64,000 bases of DNA. Source: Pelobates cultripes (lineage: Eukaryota; Chordata; Amphibia; Anura; Pelobatidae). Within the stretch, counting starts at the first letter, position 1. Each line of letters begins with the position of its first letter. Position numbers and translations under genes: made by a program. Positions 34,838 to 46,604 of the stretch are shown in pieces. The stretch spans positions 113,142,655 through 113,206,654 of the forward strand of contig OW240917.1 of NCBI GenBank assembly GCA_933207985.1, in the 5' to 3' direction. The notes under the pieces are model-generated. The model saw only the letters and a list, made by a program, of their open reading frames with translations, made no database searches and had not been told where the DNA came from.

Positions 34838-36370
34838 GGGGCTAAATGTTGGATTGCTATTATGGTATATTGTAAAATAGTATGATAAGGAATGTTTATC
34901 AAACCCCCTTTTTATGTTGTAGGCATGTTCCCTAAGTCTAGTCTTCAATGTTCTCTTAGTTTGACCCACATATTTAAGGCCACCTCGACATATAGATAAG
35001 GAGTTTAAGAATGCGTGGGATATCCATAAGGCTATCCTAACTATAAGATAAGGCCAGGGACTAATGAAAGTATTTTAAAAATTGTGCAGACTATATGGGC
35101 TGAATGGTTCTTGTCTGCCATCACATTCTATGTTTCTATGTTTCTAGATAACTTGCTTGGTACTGCATGTGATACTCTTTTATTTCAAATGTTTGCCCTG
35201 TTACAAAGTACTGAAATGTGGCTGTTTTTCCTTTTTTGGAGCCTGCTAGTTTTCATACATAACAATTTCCACACTTAAAATAACCTTTCTCTGTATTTAG
35301 GAAATGTTTACCTACAGTAGGGTTCTTGTAACTGTGCACTAGTTTGCTCCTCAATGTGGGTGCTCCTATAAATATCACCTTTCATGGGTAGGTGGGGCGC
35401 TAATATTGGATCTTGATGTAGCAAATGCCAATGTTTGAAGATGCTTTTCTTTAGAAAATGTGTTTGTGCACTATAATTGAACACTAAAGGACATAGATTA
35501 TTTGTGGGTTTTTCTGCTAATTTGTGGTTTTGTGTGTGCTCATTTTTTGTTTTTCAATAATGTGGAACGGTCTATACTTTCCACTATTTGTAGGTCTGTT
35601 CTAAAGTTGTATATTGTAATTCTTGTCAGCAAATTGTTGTTTTACATTATTTAGTTGCAATTCACATACTTTTGGATCTGAGCAATTTTTTTTTTTTTTA
35701 CTCTTAAGAATTGACTATATGGAAAGCTTGATTGCCAAGAGGGGTAGTGGCAGCATGAGGTCCAAATAAAGCTGTTTACATCCACGCTCTTAAAAAATGT
35801 CTTGGACTTCAAGCTCTGTTGGTCTGTGTACAGCACCAAATCCAGAAAATCTATACTGGTATGACTATATTTGTATGTGAAAGATAAGTTGAAGTCATTA
35901 GTGTTTATATATGAAAGGAAACTTAATAAATCAATCTCTGTACCCTTCCATATAAAAAAGCAATCGTCAATGTACCGTCTATACAGGACCAGGTTCGCCC
36001 CCCAAGGATCGCCTTGCCAAATAAACAGATTTTCCCAATAAGCCATGAACATGTTGGCATAGCTAGGGGCGAACCTGGTCCCCATAGCCATACCATTGAC
36101 TTGGAGATATATATCCTCCCCATACCAGAAAAAGTTATTATTGAGTATAAAGTCAATACACTCAATAAGAAACTCCACTTGTTCAACTAACATAGAGGGA
36201 TCCTTATATAGGGTCTGTCTGATGGCTTTCATTCTTAAATTGTGCTGAATGACGGTATATAGGGATGTGACATCACATGTCACCATCAGATAATCGTCTT
36301 ACCATTTTAGCCCCTGTAGGTACATCAGCAGAATCCCAAATATCCTATCCATTACATTGTTTAGCTAGCT
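34838..36370 (-). pseudogene. Penelope-like retroelement protein, second family (RT plus GIY-YIG)
   Basis: The minus strand encodes VTCDVTSLYTVIQHN (motif A, about 36285-36240), DIYLQVNGMAMGTRFAPSYA (about 36110-36050), the catalytic RRYIDDCFFIW (about 35970), FTYKYSHTSIDFLDLVLY, and later GLKYVGQTKRTLKTRLREHA (about 34975-34915), which is the YIG part of a GIY-YIG nuclease. Reverse transcriptase and nuclease are the two functions of PLEs. An internal stop near 36300, a frame break, a 145-bp LINE insertion and the T2 MITE at the 3' edge disable it. Unlike the other PLE family here it keeps YIDD. Confidence 0.82.
35000..35144 (+). mobile_element. L2/CR1-like LINE 3' tail inserted in the PLE
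   Basis: A short insertion ends TGGGCTGAATGGTTCTTGTC followed by CACATTCTATG and a (TTTCTATG)n tail, a common L2/CR1 3' terminus in amphibians. TAGATAA flanks both sides (34993-34999 and 35145-35151), which fits a 7-bp target duplication. It splits the PLE between reverse transcriptase and GIY-YIG. Confidence 0.7.
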
Positions 36371-36400
36371 TCACAAAGGGTTGTCTATCAAACTTGAGAG

Positions 36401-36431
36401 CCCTTTTGAGAATGGCGAAACGCGTTGAAGG
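36401..36431 (+). ncRNA. Broken hammerhead remnant (copy E)
   Basis: The plus strand has an intact 3' half (GGCGAAACGCGTTGAAGG), but the CTGATGA box is reduced to TTTTGAG. Stem I pairing CCTT/AAGG survives. It lies on the strand opposite to the neighbouring PLE reverse transcriptase, so it may come from another inverted PLE end. It is not expected to be active. Confidence 0.4.
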
Positions 36432-37079
36432 TGCCGGACGTATACTGCAGCATCTGGTGACCACACATGAGGCACCAGCTTCCAGTGGGATATACCTTTG
36501 GCATTCCTCTGAATCTAGATCGTAGACAGTCAGCTTCAGTGCATGAAGCAGACGCTGTCTGTCCTGTAGGAACTGGTAACCCACCTGACTATTTGCTGGC
36601 TCAAATGCTTACTATGCTGTTCTAGTGGTCCTGAGAGATAAGTACCATTTTTTATCTTGTAAGAGTTTTTGATTATTTTTCTTTTTATAAGGGTATTAAA
36701 TTTACAGTGTTACACTATTTTCTGTTACATTAATTTAAGGTATATTCAGTGTACTACGTGTTTCAACACAGAAGTGGACACAGAAATTGGCTCTACCCTT
36801 CTTTATTTTATTTATTTTTTATTGGAGTTTACAAGAACTTATAGATACCCAATCTTGATCTCAGATTCTACAAGTTTTTTTTTTTTATATCCCGGAGAAT
36901 ATCTGACAGGGACATATCTACTAAGCGCTGAGACTGTGGATTGCATTTTTAGTTTGGAATTTGGGAAAGTTCTTTATGTGTTTTAGCAGCTGATATATAC
37001 TTTATGCCTGGTTTATTATTTAATTCTGCGCTCTCTTCTTAGTAACCTTTCAAATATATATATATATATACTACAGCAA
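36432..37079. other. Possible PLE terminal-region sequence, no gene
   Basis: AT-rich sequence following the hammerhead remnant, with TTGGCTCTACCC and a short (TA)n near 37062. The assignment to a PLE rests only on position. Confidence 0.3.
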
Positions 37080-37620
37080 CCCTCACACTGCATCACTACA
37101 CACATTATGCTCCAGATACATGCTAGATCCCTTACCCAGCTCTGGATCATCTAATCTACACATACACACATACACACAGTAGATACCTATATACACTCTG
37201 AACCCTCTACACACGCGCACACACACACACACACACAGAATCCCCTTTACACAGATCCCATACACACACACTGCACCACCTACACACACTACATTCCTGA
37301 CATACAAACTCTGGATTCCCTATGCACACACTACATTTCTTGTAAGCAAACCCACACAACATTCTCTAAACACACTCTCTACAACCCCTACACACACTAC
37401 GTCACCTATATACACACACACACAAACACTACAACCCGTATGCACACACGCGCTACATCCCCTATACACACTATGCCCCCTATACACACACTCTTTACAG
37501 TCCCTAACCACACATATTACACCACAAACACGAATTACATTGACCTATTTACACAATACCACACCACAATCAGCTCACTCTACACACACGCAATCCCACT
37601 AGCAGACTCCAAACACATGC
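37080..37620. repeat. CA-rich minisatellite
   Basis: Degenerate units with CACACACTACA, CCCCTATACACACAC and similar words, about 25-35 bp each. It is the reverse-complement type of the TG-rich blocks at 12-13 kb. Cysteine/valine-rich antisense frames are artefacts. Confidence 0.8.
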
Positions 37621-38958
37621 ACCATACACTTTCCTGGCCCTTTTGTCCTCACTTATGGAGACACCAGAGACAAGTTAAAAGCAAACAAAGTGCAAGCATG
37701 TTATTAAATTTGCTTGTGCTGTGCAGAACAAATACAGGGCCTTTTTCTCGTGCTAGAGCTCTTCACCGGGGCTATGTGCATTGAACCAACATGCTCACTT
37801 TGAGAGTGGGTGTGCTTGTCATTAGTGATGACAAAACACACCATCTCTGGCCCTGCCCCTTTCTCAGGGGGTGGCTGTGATTTAGAAAAAGTGTTTCCCA
37901 GTCTGGCCCTGAATAGCACAGTTGTAAATGGCATCAGGAAGAATAGCAAATATTTCTTCTAGTTTAGCTAACATTTTGTTAATTAGAGTGCTGTTTGCAG
38001 TACAGCAAGTCCCAAAAACCTTCTCAAAGTACAACTACAACTGTGCAAAGTGAAGTTTGCAATTTGCTAATTATCCTGTGCTGATTTGACTCTTGCATTG
38101 TTGAGTTAAACCATTCTGATTCCATGCATTGGAATGAGAGTGTTCAAGGCTACTTGCTGGAGTTGGCAAAGCTTGCAGCATATGATGTAGTGTATGAGCA
38201 TTTGAACAAAAAGCATGATGTTTAAAATTAGTATCTCTTTTATTTTATTGAATTGGTTGCAACTACATATTTAAAAATGTAAAACGGGTCAATTTCAGTC
38301 CCTACTGCCATTGTAAACAGGGACAGTATAATTTTGGTCTGAATGTAAATACATATATAATTATACATGTACATATTACAAATGATGGCCCTTTAAAACT
38401 ATAACATTGGAGAATTTAAGACATATTACAGAACACGGTTTACAAAAGATTTTAGAAAAACCCATGCATTTAAATATCACCGCTTTGCAATAAATGCTGA
38501 AACTGCTGCAGGATTCAGGACTATACAATTAATATCCACCCAGTGCTCAGCATTCCTGTACACGTGGCCACTCTGTGATTGAATCAGATACAAGTTAACT
38601 GTCAACAGACAAGAACAGCAATAGTGAACACAGCTGTTATCTATTGTAACTACAGCAGTCATAGGAGAATGGCTTGAAGCTAAGTATGCTCTGTTACTCT
38701 TTTGCCCTCAAGACTGAAAAATCAATCTTTTATAATAAGCATTATTATTTATTTTTCAGTTATCAAGATTTTTTGCTAGCTTGACTTCCATAGCAGAACA
38801 TCCAATTCTACATTTGCAGTAACTCTGATGCACAGCGTGCAAATTAACATTTTACAATCAAGCATTAGCAACAGTTTAGGGCTTTTTTTCAGGGAAGTCC
38901 ATATGGTGTGATACATTCCCAGACTAATTCGATTACTTTATAATTCAAACTTCTAGTA
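37621..38958. other. Intron sequence, nothing recognised
   Basis: AT-rich, non-coding, without visible element ends. Confidence 0.5.
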
Positions 38959-39010
38959 TTGTTATTATTATTATTATTTATATAGCGCCAACTTGTTCTG
39001 CAATTTAACA
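38959..39010 (-). mobile_element. SINE 3' tail fragment
   Basis: The minus strand reads AAGTTGGCGCTATATAAATA and continues into an AATAAT microsatellite, the same terminus as at 19590-19665. Confidence 0.6.
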
Positions 39011-39561
39011 GATTCAAAAATCTATGAAAATACTATACATACAATTGTAAAAATCTGATATATTTTCATGTATCAATACAGACATTTTGTATTCATAAGT
39101 CAAGGCTGTAGGCTTATCGGTGATAGCAAGAGGCAGTGCTGTTGACAGAATAATATATAGCATGACTGATGAAGTTGAAGAGAACATGGCTCTGTTTTGC
39201 ATATGGTGAGCTGTAGGTAATGCTTTAACATACAAAATGAAATAGCTCAGAGATGGTAACTTTTGAGAGTAATAAAAATGGGGCATTATGAATTTCACAT
39301 TTATGTGACATAAGTACAATGTCATCAGTCAGTCACTCAAACTGAATATTTATCATTCAACTATCCCAATCCACTTACATTAGTATGTGCTGTTACATGT
39401 TTCAGACACATCAACTTATACTGTTCAATGGGATAATATACACAGATGTTCACTATAACCCTCTGAGGATTTAAACATTTCTATATTTGTATCTTTTTTT
39501 TTATTATTTATCTTTCTCATGTAGTGCGCTTAATAAGCTTGTTCTAGAGTATGTTTTAGAT

Positions 39562-39743
39562 CAATGGTTCCCAATTTAGTTCTTAAGTACCCCCTAATAG
39601 TACAGGATTTAGGGATTACCCAGTTGTGTAAGATGTTTTTAGAAAAAAACAAAAACAAAGAAAAACCTACTTTAGATACAACAGTATAATGCCTAAATCC
39701 TGCACTGGTAGGGGCTACTTGAGGACTAAGATGGGAACCCCTG
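39562..39743. mobile_element. hAT-type MITE, 182 bp
   Basis: Long inverted ends: CAATGGTTCCCAATTTAGT at the left and GGGAACCCCTG at the right, continuing inward through TAGTACAGGATTTAGG and CCTAAATCCTGCACTG. Flanks TTTTAGAT and TTCTAGAG agree at 6 of 8 positions and fit an aged 8-bp duplication. It has no coding capacity. Confidence 0.7.
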
Positions 39744-40068
39744 TTCTAGAGTATTACTGCAAATCTTCTAATTAACATATCGAGTTTTTTTTTAGCTACA
39801 CCCTGTGCAAACTTTAGAATATAATAAAATAATAAATGGAGATAGAGTCCACTTATAAAGAACAGAAAAAAACAATATGTTGTGGTAACAACTTCACTGT
39901 GCTGTAGAGGGGCAAGTGAAATTGCATTCACAAAAGCAAATAAATATAGAAGCATTCAAATAGGTAATAGCAAGTTCCCCCTGGTAAGCTCCTCAGCTCA
40001 ATCTCTATTTGTGTAGTATATAGCAAAGCTGTAAAGAGATACACATAAGATACTGCAGTAAGCTAGAC

Positions 40069-40879
40069 CAGGGCTAGGCAACCTTTTAGCAGCACTGGGC
40101 TGATTTAGGATTGTGATGTCCCGTAGCGTGCTGGTCCTATTTTTTTAAATTGAGGTGTATATGCTGCCGTATCCTGCTTGTGTTATATTTACTGTAATTG
40201 CTTTGTATCGTTGTATTTGTGTGTATATGAGCTATTATATTGTATATTTTCATTAGTAGTTTGTGGTATTGTGTATGATGCATATGAATGTGGGCAGTGT
40301 ACAAGGGCTGCTTGTGGAATTGTATGTGTGTGTGGATGGATATGTCACATTGTGTGTTTGGTAGTGTGTGTATGTGAGGGGCTGTCTGGGGTATTGCATG
40401 TGAGAGGCTGCATGTGGGGTTGTGTGCATGTATGTGGATTGTTAGTGGTGTTACATTTGTGAGGATTGTGTGTATGTATGTGTGTGGGCTGTTCGTATTA
40501 TTTGTATGAGGGGAGGGTTATTCTGCAGATCTGTGTATATCTAGCAGTGTGGGTGGTTTCCCTGGGTTCCAGTGGGGACCAGGCTGGCCAGGTACAGGTC
40601 AAAGACAGGAGCTGCAACAGCAGCTGCGGGCTGCTCTACTCTAGTATGGATTCCCATTCACAAGTGCTGGAATGAAGTGATCTGAGATCATTTCCTCTAT
40701 GTGCTGCAATGCATAAATTAAGGATTGTCCTTCACCACCTCTTCGTATTAGCAGATATCTGAAGTTTTACTGGGACTCCTGATAGGACAGAGTCTGTTTG
40801 GCTCTAGCAGCCTTGAGTGCCGTACAAAGACACCTTGAGTGCCATGCATGGCACTAGTGCCGTAGGTTGCCTACCCCTG
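40069..40879. mobile_element. Non-autonomous hAT element with perfect 8-bp target duplication
   Basis: It starts CAGGGCTAGGCAACCTT and ends AGGTTGCCTACCCCTG, and is flanked by AGCTAGAC at 40061-40068 and 40880-40887. The 811-bp inside contains a TG-rich stretch (about 40190-40480) and no transposase. Terminal words match widespread vertebrate hAT elements. Confidence 0.85.
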
Positions 40880-40887
40880 AGCTAGAC

Positions 40888-41109
40888 TATAGAGATAAAA
40901 ACTATTTTATTGTACGTTACAAATACACAATAAACAGCACAAAAAACAAGATGACACCTGATCCAGCAGAACTCCACAACAGGACCCTCTTCACCCTACC
41001 CATTTCCACAATAATAGAAAACACATTTTAAGCTCTTTATTTGAATTATGTCTCAATAGTCCATAGAATAAATGTGAAAACTTCAATGTTGATGATTTCA
41101 AACTTTACA
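40888..41109. other. Short intron stretch between hAT and L1
   Basis: About 220 bp of AT-rich sequence with no recognisable feature. Confidence 0.5.
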
Positions 41110-43366
41110 CTTAAATAGGCACTTTGAAACATCAGAATAGAGACAACCCTCCCCAACATTATGCGAGAATTTGAACTCTACAGAAGGATTTCTAACTTCA
41201 AGATCAACCTCACCAAATCCAACTTGCTTAATATTAACCTACCGGCAGAGAGGGCCGATGCACTACACCAGAGCTTCCTCTTTCACTGGTCCGACAGATT
41301 GATCAAATACCTGTGGACATGGATACCCCAAGACCTCACTCAACTGTATGGTCTCAACTTCACCCCGATGCTAACCAATTTCAAGAAAAACCTTGAAGAA
41401 TGGAAGTTGCCTCATTTGTCATGGCTTGGCTGTGTAGCAGTGATAAAAATGAATCTATTGCCCCGCGTCCCAAACGCTTCCCATACTGATCCTGACAGCG
41501 TACTTTAGGTCTCTGAGGTCTCTGATGATTAAATACATCTGGGGCCAGGGCACGCCAAGATTGAAATATCAAACGCTCACACACCCGAAACTTGAAGGTG
41601 GTCTGGCAGTCCCTGACTTAAAACTTAATCAGGCTTCCCACCTGCAACGTGTTCTGGAATGGGTTAAGGATAGAGTAAATAAACCTTGGAGGGAGATCGA
41701 GCGAGTTCAAGCTGGCAGCTCCCTGAAAGCATTGACATGGATGAACCCAACAACGGGATGACGTGTCTCGCAACATCAACCACTGGTAAAAGCCACCCAG
41801 GCATTATGGCACAGAATGGCCCCCACGGATGGGCCTGTCATCCTTCCCATCCACTCTCTAACCAATCACGAACAACCCAGACTTCACCCCGGGTATGGAC
41901 CCGCATGCATTCGCTTGCCTGAACCCACTGACACACATTCAAGTTAGACACATGATGAAGGACAGCAAAATCAAACCTCTCAGTGACTTCCTTGATGGCC
42001 CACACACTACCTTCCTACATAGATGGAAATACGAACAGATCCGACAGTTCCTGTTAAATTTACCACAGCACCCTGACCTTAACAGGACTTTGACCCCATT
42101 TGAGAGCCTGGGACTTGACCCGGACCTGCTCTTACACGCCATCTCCCACCTATACTCTCTACTCCTGCGCAATAGGAACCTCGCACCACCTTCTTACATG
42201 TGAAGATGGGAAACAATGACGGGTGACATTTTCAAAGAACAACAATGGACATAAATATGTGACCTTACGCACCACTGCGCACTGGCAAGTAATACCCAAG
42301 AGACAGCATACAACGTTTTGACCCTGTGGTATAGAACGCCGCAAACCCTGCAGAAAATGATCCCTGACCTAAGCGACAGGTACTGGCGATGCCACACCAG
42401 GACGGGAACATTCCTACACATATGGTGGGAATGCCCAAAAGTGGTCCCCTACTGGCAAATGATCAGTAGGGTGCTATAAAAGCTCTCTGACAACCCACCC
42501 ATCTTTAAACCTTCCGCATACCTCCTACACCACACTACAACCCCGACAGCCAAATATAAGAAATCCCTGAACATTATGAATACTGAACACAGCGAAACAT
42601 ACCTTGCCCCTATATTAGAAGACAGACACACCCCCTCCGTTAACGACCTGGTTTGAGAGAATGGAAGAACTGCAGACTTTAATATTTGACGTTCACAGCA
42701 CAGGGCCGCTCACAAACGTACTTAGACATATGGACACATTGGTTAGTAGTAGCATAGCACCCAAATTTCTGAAGCATGCTGACAGATAGACGACAGGGGC
42801 ATGACACAAGGGAGTGGGGAGGAAGACACTCAGGCATTGACCCAGACATAGGCAGGAACCTCGAGTCGCCTACCCATCCAAGATGATGACCGATGCTCCT
42901 CCACCCTCACCCGCCGCTCATGCTTATACCATCACATACTGGGGGGGGAGGTGGGAATGTGGGCACACACAAGAACCAACCAGGCAGCAAGTTCCATTGA
43001 CGGGCGGGTAGTCTACAGTGCCAGGGGGTACACTTATGGTTGGAAGGCTGAACATAGGAGCCACATCACTAACTGAAGCAACATCGATTCCTGCTAACAG
43101 TACACTAATACAAGATACCATAGGATATACCATGACACTACCAATACCTAAACATGTGTTGCTATGCTTTGATTTGACATATACGCTGGTTTGTAACCTT
43201 CACAACATTTATGATGTACAGTATAGATTGTTCTCCCTGAACTGCTTGACTTGCCTCTCGAAGCCCTGCGTGGCTAGCTGGTTGAAGTATATTTGCATGC
43301 CATGGACCTGCGAGTCCTACCTCTTTACTGCAACTTAAAACGTAACAATAAGTTCAATGAAAAATA
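41110..43366 (+). pseudogene. L1-type LINE 3' fragment (ORF2 C-terminus and 3' UTR)
   Basis: The sequence begins inside ORF2 after the RT core. It encodes FELYRRISNFKINLTKSN, a WKLPHLSWLGCVAVIKMNLL segment, IWGQGTPRLKY-x-TL, LEGGLAVPDLK and further C-terminal pieces to about 42650, with stops and frameshifts. A G-rich part of the 3' UTR follows (GGGGGGGAGGTGGG near 42945), and the end is near 43366. The 5' part is missing, as is usual for L1. The orientation matches the L1 at 23.7-32.7 kb, but it is a separate copy. Confidence 0.75.
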
Positions 43367-43704
43367 TTAATATGTAAATTTACAAAACAAAAAAGAAGAA
43401 AAGGTTATTTAAATATGCTTCAAATATTTCAAATTATAAATGACTCAAAACAAAAAAACATTATCGAGCTATATACACAGTAAGACAAAACAGGAAATCA
43501 TATGATCTGTGTAGTATCATTGTTATAATTTTTAATGTTTATAAAAAGTACAAGGTTTGAATATCACCTTCTGTGTTTTATACTAGTGGTCATCCTTAGT
43601 CTCATGAGATCATTATTTGTGGAAATAAAGCAATATGTAATTATTCAATCTATCTTGTGACAGATACAAGGTATTAAAATATGATGCACTATTGTAATAA
43701 TTTT

Positions 43705-44043
43705 TTAAAGGACGTTATAGTCACAAGAACAACTACAGCTTCATGCATTTCTTCTGGTGAGTAGAATCATTCCCTTCCAGGTTTTTGGAGTAAACACAGT
43801 GTTTTCAGAGAAAATACAGTGTTTACAATACAGCCTAGTGATAACTCCACTGGCCACTCCTCAGATGGCTGCTAGAGGTGCTTCCTGAAACAGTGAAAAA
43901 GCCAGCAGCTGCAGACTTGAATATAAGTAAGATTTTACTATATCTAGGGATGCAAGAGGGAGCGAGGGGGGCTAGATGGTGGTTTTAACACTGTAGGGTC
44001 AGGAGTACATGTTTGTATTCCTGACACTATAGTGTTCCTTTAA
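43705..44043 (+). mobile_element. T2/Kolobok-like MITE, second subfamily
   Basis: TTAAAGGACGTTATAGTCAC at the left, CACTATAGTGTTCCTTTAA at the right, TTAA at both limits. The inside, with ACAGTGTTTTCAGAGAAAAT and CACTGGCCACTCCTCAGAT, matches the copy at about 60836-61356. It lies 0.5 kb upstream of the NDST exon. Confidence 0.85.
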
Positions 44044-44540
44044 TCATTTGTTTGACTCATTCATCATTATTATAAAAACTAGCCTTCATGTTATGTTCAG
44101 TAGGAATTTTTTTTTTTTTCAGTTTGGCTGTTTTAAATAAAATGTAAATTTTGCTGCATAGTTCCCAACAATTAATGTTTTAGTGAATACAATAAGCAAG
44201 CTTACTCATTAAACTAGTAATTGTGATGAACAACTAGTACAGTTCAAATGTTAAGCAAAGTTGACAAAAAGAATCCAACTCTTCTGTGTTTGCAGTTTGG
44301 CTATATTGCATAAAATTATAAAGAAATATTGATTTATTTCTGACATTTTCCAGTATAGTGGATGGTATAATATTTGTATTGTACTATGGCATTGAAAAAT
44401 CCTGTAGTTCCCATTTGTTGTAAGTTTATAAATAATCCTGGTTTTGCTCTGTTTTATATGTATTTTCAGTCCAGTGATATCAGCTTATATTTGACAAAAG
44501 GACCAGCAGCAAATGCCAAGACTTCTGTATCTAATTATGT

Positions 44541-44560
44541 CATTTGCTTCTTTTTTGCAG
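44541..44560 (+). other. Splice acceptor of the NDST exon
   Basis: A T/C-rich tract (ATTTGCTTCTTTTTTGCAG) ends in AG at 44559-44560, fitting a strong 3' splice site. The exact exon start is inferred from this motif. Confidence 0.7.
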
Positions 44561-44820
44561 GTAAGATAAACCTCTGCATTGACAAGTGGAACGTTCTTCG
44601 GAATACATGACACATCTATCACACAGATCCTCAGATGCATGCATCTCTGACTAAACTCATCTTCTAGGCTTTATTGTAAATGCTGTGAAATGGTCACATA
44701 AGCCTTCTGGAAGGAGTGCAATGTCACTTCTGTGCTCATTTTACCAAGACACATTAATATGAAATTATAAAGGAAAGGATGTTTAAATCTTAAAAAAACA
44801 AGCAGCAAACAAACAAAAAA
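44561..44820 (+). other. 5' untranslated part of the NDST exon
   Basis: About 260 bases lie between the predicted acceptor and the start codon. It holds stop codons in all frames and short upstream ATGs (for example at 44608 and 44636). An A-rich run directly precedes the start ATG at 44821, with A at -3. Confidence 0.65.
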
Positions 44821-45801
44821 ATGAATCATTTTGTTAAGCTAAGAAGAAGCTTCCGAACACTAGTAATTCTTTTAACCACTTTTTGCCTTGCAAGCATAAT
44901 AATTTCAGCTTACCATTTGTACTCCAGTCACAAACAGGCAATTGTGCTTATTGATGCAACAGCCCAATCTGAATGTGTGGACTTTCAATTCTTACCATAT
45001 AGAACTTTGGGTATAAAAACTGCTAAACCCCTTGATACGTCAAAAACAGATCATACGGTGTTACTTTTTGTAGAGAGCCAATATTCTCAACTTGGACAAG
45101 ATATTGTAGCAATTCTGGAATCCAGCAAGTTTCAGTATCATGTAGTTATTGCACCTGGGAGAGGAGATATCCCTCCCCTAACAAAAGATGGGAGAGGCAA
45201 ATATTCAGTTATTGTATATGAAAATGTTTTAAAGTATGTATCAATGGACTCATGGAACCGAGAGCTCTTAGAAAAATATTGTGTTGAATACAGTGTTAGT
45301 ATTATTGGTTTTCATAAAGCAAATGAAAATAGCTTGCCAAGTACAAAACTGAAAGGTTTGCCTTTACTTTTGTATAATAATGTCGCTCTGAAGGACTGTT
45401 TTGTAAATCCTAACTCCCCACTGCTTCATATTACAAAAGCTTCAGCCATTGAGAATGGTCCTTTACCTGGAGAAGACTGGACAGTCTTTCAACACAACCA
45501 CACAACGTACCAACCAGTGATATTATCTCAATTGCAGCATATGGGAGATGACAAGAATTTTTTATCAAGCTCTGTTTCTTATGCCACTGTAATCCAGGAT
45601 CTTGGCTTACATGATGGAATTCAACGAGTTTTGTTTGGCAACAACTTGAATTTTTGGTTGCACAAGTTAATTTTTATAGATGCGCTATCTTTTTTGTCTG
45701 GGAAGAAACTCAGTTTATCATTGGAAAGATATATTCTTGTTGACATTGATGACATATTTGTGGGAAAAGAGGGGACTAGGATGACTTCAAATGATGTTAA
45801 G
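44821..45801 (+). CDS. NDST4: Heparan sulfate N-deacetylase/N-sulfotransferase, first coding exon (NDST4-like)
   Basis: The exon encodes residues 1-327 of a bifunctional Golgi enzyme that deacetylates GlcNAc in heparan sulfate and then N-sulfates it. Residues 1-12 are a short basic cytosolic tail and about 13-34 the single type II membrane anchor. The rest is the lumenal stem and the start of the N-deacetylase region. Family-defining stretches include [15 protein letters not shown] (81-95), [17 protein letters not shown] (133-149), [20 protein letters not shown] (263-282) and [20 protein letters not shown] (302-321), with the acidic DIDD at 308-311. N226-H-T is a potential glycosylation site. 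It matches NDST4 better than NDST3 by the RRSFRT start and the [15 protein letters not shown] segment. The exon ends after codon 327 at AAG|GTAAGA (phase 0). Sulfotransferase exons lie outside the window. Confidence 0.9.
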
Positions 45802-45807
45802 GTAAGA
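45802..45807 (+). other. Splice donor of the NDST exon
   Basis: GTAAGA directly follows the AAG codon 327, a near-consensus 5' splice site at the conserved NDST exon boundary. Translation past it would add 21 unrelated residues before a stop in the intron. Confidence 0.88.
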
Positions 45808-46604
45808 ACATTATATCATTTAATATTTAGATTTTTAAATATATGCGTTAATTTTCCTTTATTTTGAATACTTAATCAATCATTAAAACCATTAATCAAA
45901 TATAAAATCTTGTAGTGTTTTTTTATTTTTAAGGGGGACTTGCTATCTGTCAAAAATGTGTAAGCACGAAAGCATCAAAGATTGTTTACTATCAATTCTC
46001 AGGTTTAACATGCGTTCTTTATTTTTATTTTTTTATATTTGTGCATTATACCACATGCAGAATGTATAATTACAATGTCACATATATGCAAACTCACTGA
46101 TTGGAAAATGCAATTTAGATCTCTCTTTCTAACGTGCAAATGTGGGTCTTGCCATGTGCCACTTCTATTTTCCTAAATTTACTATAAGAAATTTTATAAC
46201 AATATAACAAATGATTCTAAAGAAATATAATCACCATTCCTTAAAGGTAAGCTGTCACTAATCAGTGAATTACATCAATAAGTAAAATACTAAAAATTAC
46301 CTGTTACATAGATTAACCTTTCTTCGTGTTATTTTCTTTTAAATGCATATTAGAGATTTACCAGGTTTCTCACTAATGTGAGACTTATCGGGAATTCAAA
46401 GTGAATTAAAAAAAATAGTCGAACAGGAAACATTTTATAAGCCAGCCATGCTTCCAGTTGTGCTACGGTGACCTTAAATTTTAAATTAATTTTGAATTCC
46501 TAACAATTCTAATTGTAGTAAATATCATTTAAATAAGGATATTAACCAAGGGACAGGTCGGACTGTCTCCTACCAGCTAGAAACATGAACCGGGGAAGAC
46601 CTAT
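45808..46604. other. Start of the next NDST intron, nothing recognised
   Basis: AT-rich intron sequence. No further NDST exon was seen anywhere downstream in the window. Confidence 0.55.

Noticed and set aside
37083..37511. Cys/Val-rich antisense frames resembling small secreted proteins
   Set aside because: The cysteines come from CACACA-type repeats; there is no stable frame and no signal sequence.
39160..39195. Possible hammerhead (CTGATGAAG)
   Set aside because: There is no GAAA box at stem II distance and no stem I pairing.
45802..45867. Extension of the NDST reading frame to 348 codons
   Set aside because: The last 21 codons follow a consensus GT donor and do not resemble the NDST family; they are intron.
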